Source: Saccharofermentans sp. (GTDB taxonomy: Bacteria; Bacillota_A; Clostridia; Saccharofermentanales; Saccharofermentanaceae). Taken from it: 64,000 nucleotides of DNA. This document shows positions 61,419-64,000 of the stretch, piece by piece (positions within the stretch are counted from its first letter, which is position 1; each line of letters begins with the position of its first letter). The stretch is from NCBI GenBank assembly GCA_024692105.1, contig JAILMZ010000147.1, positions 50,537-114,536 of the forward strand, written 5' to 3'. The position numbers and the translations under genes are program-made. A model generated the notes under the pieces. The model had not been told where the DNA came from. It was given only the letters and a program-made list of their open reading frames with translations, and searched no databases.

Positions 61419-62926
61419 GTGAAATTATAATCAACATAGAGCATGTAAACTTCAAGTATAAGGGGTCTGAAGAAGGACTCTTAAACGATACTTCGCTGAC
61501 AGTAACAAGAGGCGAGACTTTGCTTCTCACCGGTGCTTCAGGTTCAGGTAAGACTACGATAATAAGACTCATCAACGGTCTTATCCCTCACTACTACCAG
61601 GGCGATCTTGATGGCAGCGTTAACGTTGCCGGACACGATATCGGCAAGACAGAACTGTACGATCTAGCAGGTGTCGTTGGGACCGTGTTCCAAAATCCCA
61701 GAAGCCAGTTCTTCTCCGTGGATACTGACGGCGAGATTGTTTTCGGACCTGAGAACATCGGCCTTGACCCGAAGCAGATCGTGGAGCGTAAGAATAAAGT
61801 GGTAGAGGAGATGCATATAGAGAAGCTCCTGGGAAGAAGCCTTTTCGAGTTGTCAGGAGGCGAGAAGCAGAGCATTGCCTGTGCATCGGTGTCTGCTCTT
61901 CTGCCCGAGATAATCCTTCTCGACGAGCCTTCGTCAAACCTTGATCAGGGCGCGATCGCAAGGCTCAGCGACCAGATTAAACTTTGGAAGGCCCAGGGCA
62001 AGACCATTGTCATATCAGAGCACAGACTTTGGTATCTCAAAGACTTAGTGGACCGCGTTATCTATATGAAGGCAGGTAAGATCGCTCACGAGTGGAAAGG
62101 TGCTGACTTTGCTTCATTCGATAAAGAGAAGATAAGTGAGCTCCAACTCCGTCCTCTGTTCGTGCCTGATATCCTTTCACCGGGGTGCAGCGGTGACTGC
62201 GGTTGCACCGGTGAATGCGATATGGCACTTGATGCGCCTGATCCTGATGACGGAATAGTACTTAAGGATTTCTATTTCTCGTATCACAGGGATCCGTATC
62301 TGTTCTGGAAACCGAAGTTCTCTCCTGAAGATGAGAACCTTAGTCTCTGCATACCGCGCCTCGTGCTGCCAAAGGGTTCCGTCATCGGAGTCATCGGCAA
62401 GAACGGCACGGGCAAATCTACTTTCCTTAAGTGCGTATGCGGTCTCGAGAAGGACTGCAAGGGCACTGTCGAGGCTGGCGGAAAGGTATATAAGGGCAAG
62501 GACAGGCTTAAGCTCAGCTATATGGTCATGCAGGATGTTAATCATCAGCTGTTTACCGACAGTGTAGAGGCTGAAGTGCTGCTGTCTATGGAAAACGAAG
62601 ACCGTGAAAGGTGCTCTCTGATCCTTGAGAGCCTGGGGATCAGCGAATTCGCAGACAAACATCCGATGGCTCTGTCGGGAGGACAGAAGCAGAGAGTTGC
62701 CATTGCTTCCGCCATAGCGTCAGGCTGCAAACTGATGCTCTTTGACGAGCCGACTTCAGGTCTTGATTACTCGCATATGGAGAAGGTCGGACAGCTCCTG
62801 AAGAGTCTGGCGGATTCCGGGAATACCGTGCTTGTTGCAACGCACGACCCCGAACTCATTGAACTGTCATGCGATTATGTCTTGTGCATTGAGAATGGCA
62901 AACTCGGATACATGAAGAAGGTATAA
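61415..62926 (+). CDS. Double ECF ATPase (two NBDs) with Cys-rich linker
   Basis: 503 aa. NBD1: GASGSGKTT, LSGGEKQSI, IILLDEPSS. NBD2: GKNGTGKST, LSGGQKQRV, LMLFDEPTS. Between them, about residues 257-268, GCSGDCGCTGEC provides four Cys within 11 residues, absent from the equivalent linker of the 22809 fusion. This is the unfused form of the fusion's N-terminal half, from the same ancestral module. Probably energises the S/T pair at 60121/60723. Confidence 0.92.
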   Translation: MSEIIINIEHVNFKYKGSEEGLLNDTSLTVTRGETLLLTGASGSGKTTIIRLINGLIPHYYQGDLDGSVNVAGHDIGKTELYDLAGVVGTVFQNPRSQFFSVDTDGEIVFGPENIGLDPKQIVERKNKVVEEMHIEKLLGRSLFELSGGEKQSIACASVSALLPEIILLDEPSSNLDQGAIARLSDQIKLWKAQGKTIVISEHRLWYLKDLVDRVIYMKAGKIAHEWKGADFASFDKEKISELQLRPLFVPDILSPGCSGDCGCTGECDMALDAPDPDDGIVLKDFYFSYHRDPYLFWKPKFSPEDENLSLCIPRLVLPKGSVIGVIGKNGTGKSTFLKCVCGLEKDCKGTVEAGGKVYKGKDRLKLSYMVMQDVNHQLFTDSVEAEVLLSMENEDRERCSLILESLGISEFADKHPMALSGGQKQRVAIASAIASGCKLMLFDEPTSGLDYSHMEKVGQLLKSLADSGNTVLVATHDPELIELSCDYVLCIENGKLGYMKKV

Positions 62927-62943
62927 CAGCTCTCTTCTGTCGT

Positions 62944-62970
62944 GTTAGAATTAGAAAAGATCATTCTAAC
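62944..62970 (+). promoter_or_regulatory. Inverted repeat GTTAGAAT-N11-ATTCTAAC
   Basis: Two perfect 8-base arms 11 bases apart, just before the LUD gene. The spacing differs from the 16-bp operators, and TTAGAAT could serve as a -10. A hairpin or an unrelated operator. Confidence 0.45.
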
Positions 62971-62990
62971 AAAGACAAGAGGGTACCAAC

Positions 62991-63620
62991 ATGAACGAGA
63001 ACATTACAAAGCGCAACGAACTTCTGGCACAGAAGACCATAGCAGGTCTTAAGTCACGTAACATGGAAGGCTTTTATGCCGCAAGCAAAGAAGAGGCTCT
63101 TAAGATCGCATTGGATCTTATCCCGGAGGGAAGTTCCATCTCGATGGGCGGCGCCATGAGCGTTCATGAGATCGGTCTGTCTGAGGCTCTTAAGAACGGC
63201 AACTATAACTTCATCGACCGTGATGCATACGAAGATAAGAGACAGGCTATGCTCATGGCTTACGATGCGGACTTCTTCCTCGCAAGCTGCAATGCAATGA
63301 CTGATGACGGCATCCTCGTTAACATCGACGGAAACTCCAACAGAGTGTCTGCTATCGCGCAGGGCCCTAAGAATGTCATTTTCGTGGTCGGCATGAACAA
63401 GGTTTGCAGTGATGTCGATGCTGCAATGAAGCGTGCGAGAAGTGTTGCAGCTCCCACTAATGCGCAGAGGTTCGGACTTAATACTCCTTGTTCGCAGAAG
63501 GGCACATGCTTCAACTGCAAATCTCCCGATACGATCTGCTGCCAGATCCTCATCACGCGTTTCTCAAGACATGCGGGCAGGATCAAGGTCATCCTCGTAA
63601 ACGACGATCTGGGATTCTGA
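62991..63620 (+). CDS. LUD-domain protein (lactate utilisation LutC/YkgG-like)
   Basis: 209 aa. EEALKIALDLIPEGSSISMGGAMS-type start (GSSISMGGAMSVHEIGL), FFLASCNAMTDDGILVNIDG and NVIFVVGMNKVC are LUD (DUF162) hallmarks. It ends with extra Cys: TPCSQKGTCFNCKSPDTICC. Stand-alone clostridial LUD proteins are often next to iron-sulfur or redox genes. The role here is unknown. AGAGGG precedes ATG 62991. Confidence 0.88.
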   Translation: MNENITKRNELLAQKTIAGLKSRNMEGFYAASKEEALKIALDLIPEGSSISMGGAMSVHEIGLSEALKNGNYNFIDRDAYEDKRQAMLMAYDADFFLASCNAMTDDGILVNIDGNSNRVSAIAQGPKNVIFVVGMNKVCSDVDAAMKRARSVAAPTNAQRFGLNTPCSQKGTCFNCKSPDTICCQILITRFSRHAGRIKVILVNDDLGF

Positions 63621-63622
63621 TA

Positions 63623-63742
63623 TTACTTGGTCAGTGACTTAAGGATTTCTATGTATTCTGATGTCAGGTGAGAGGGCCTGATCGACAGCGGCAGGATATA
63701 ACCTATCTCCATGTAATCATATATGAGATGATTCAGTCCGTA
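63623..63742 (-). other. Short coding-like stretch, possible gene remnant
   Basis: On the minus strand 39 sense codons run to TAA 63623, reading NHLIYDYMEIGYILPL and TSEYIEILKSLTK. It looks like a genuine protein C-terminus but has no start except ATG giving a 29-residue peptide and an in-frame TAG just upstream. Could be the original end of the neighbouring TetR lost by frameshift, a remnant, or chance. Confidence 0.3.
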
Positions 63743-64000
63743 CTAAGGCGGTCCACCATCGCTGCAATGGACCCCCTGTTGAACTCGCAGAACCTTCGGA
63801 ACTGATACTGTAAGTCGCTCGTCATGCCGCTTCTCATCCAGTCGATCGCCTGACCGAATACCAGACACTTGTAGAAGTGTATGACGATCTCCTTGTCCTC
63901 TTCCGCGATATGCCTGTCTCTGCACAGCTCTTCGAAGTAACGACGTATCACTTCATCACTGATCTGCATGAAGTAGTGCACGAATACATCCTGGCTGCTC
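63733..64000 (-). CDS. TetR-family regulator, C-terminal part (cut by window edge)
   Basis: The frame is open to the right edge; 88 residues are visible, ending in RLSTD. The content (HYFMQISDEVIRRYFEEL, FGQAIDWMRSGM, FRRFCEFNRGSIAAM) matches the helical ligand-binding end of TetR proteins. The DNA-binding part lies outside. The stop comes only 10 bases into an alternative frame that continues coding-like (see 63623), so the end could be shifted. Confidence 0.6.
   Translation of the reverse strand, partial: SSQDVFVHYFMQISDEVIRRYFEELCRDRHIAEEDKEIVIHFYKCLVFGQAIDWMRSGMTSDLQYQFRRFCEFNRGSIAAMVDRLSTD

Overview
The window looks like a chromosome segment of a low-to-mid GC Clostridia (Firmicutes) bacterium. 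The evidence is AGGAGG-type ribosome binding sites, TTG/GTG starts, MptD-type ECF transporters, repeated TetR plus paired ABC transporter cassettes, DUF3793 next to flavodoxin, and a GGDEF/hybrid-kinase cluster. A rumen or gut Lachnospiraceae/Oscillospiraceae/Saccharofermentans-like host is my guess and is not proven. No rRNA, tRNA, CRISPR array or insertion sequence was seen.

Layout. (1) 1-4.65 kb has a mobile-element flavour: a large leftward protein cut by the window edge with motifs reminiscent of two-barrel (QDE-1/eukaryotic-type) RNA polymerases, then rightward an unknown protein, a ClpP-like protease and a TraG/VirD4-type ATPase without membrane segments. (2) 4.7-14.8 kb: a methyltransferase, then leftward membrane proteins, a DUF6765-type protein and three large signalling proteins: a histidine kinase-receiver-DegV fusion, a hybrid kinase with HPt, and a REC-GGDEF-REC protein. 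(3) 15.0-21.3 kb: an FtsX-type ABC exporter whose permease has a long DG-repeat insertion, plus five small membrane proteins. (4) 21.4-28.0 kb: an ECF importer (S, T) whose duplicated ATPase is fused in frame to a half ABC transporter, followed by its partner. (5) 28.0-53 kb: a structured RNA, then three TetR + ABC-pair cassettes with thiazoline-ring (ATC) hydrolases, alpha/beta hydrolases, methyltransferases, an AraC regulator, a transglutaminase-like and an MBL-fold protein. A DtxR-family regulator and a ferredoxin sit in the middle. (6) 53-56.4 kb: divergent enolase and DUF3793-flavodoxin-phosphoglycerate mutase units. (7) 56.5-63 kb: a Feo ferrous iron operon running into a methyltransferase and a second complete ECF importer, then a LUD protein and a TetR cut by the right edge.

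The unifying signal is a 16-bp palindrome, GTTAGC-N4-GCTAAC, found about fifteen times at promoters from 15.0 to 56.5 kb. It lies in front of the FtsX exporter, both kinds of ABC/ECF importers, TetR, enolase, flavodoxin, Feo, and the DtxR-family gene itself. Several copies fill the spacer between a -35 and -10 box or overlap the -10. The DtxR-family protein carries the iron-type ligands (Met10, Cys102, Glu105 and His106 equivalents of DtxR). I infer that the window is an iron-starvation island: uptake of ferrous iron (Feo), of one or more chelates by ECF and YbtPQ-like importers, possible intracellular opening of thiazoline-containing chelators by ATC hydrolases, and iron-sparing metabolism (flavodoxin, metal-independent phosphoglycerate mutase). 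Substrates and direction of transport are inferred, not shown.
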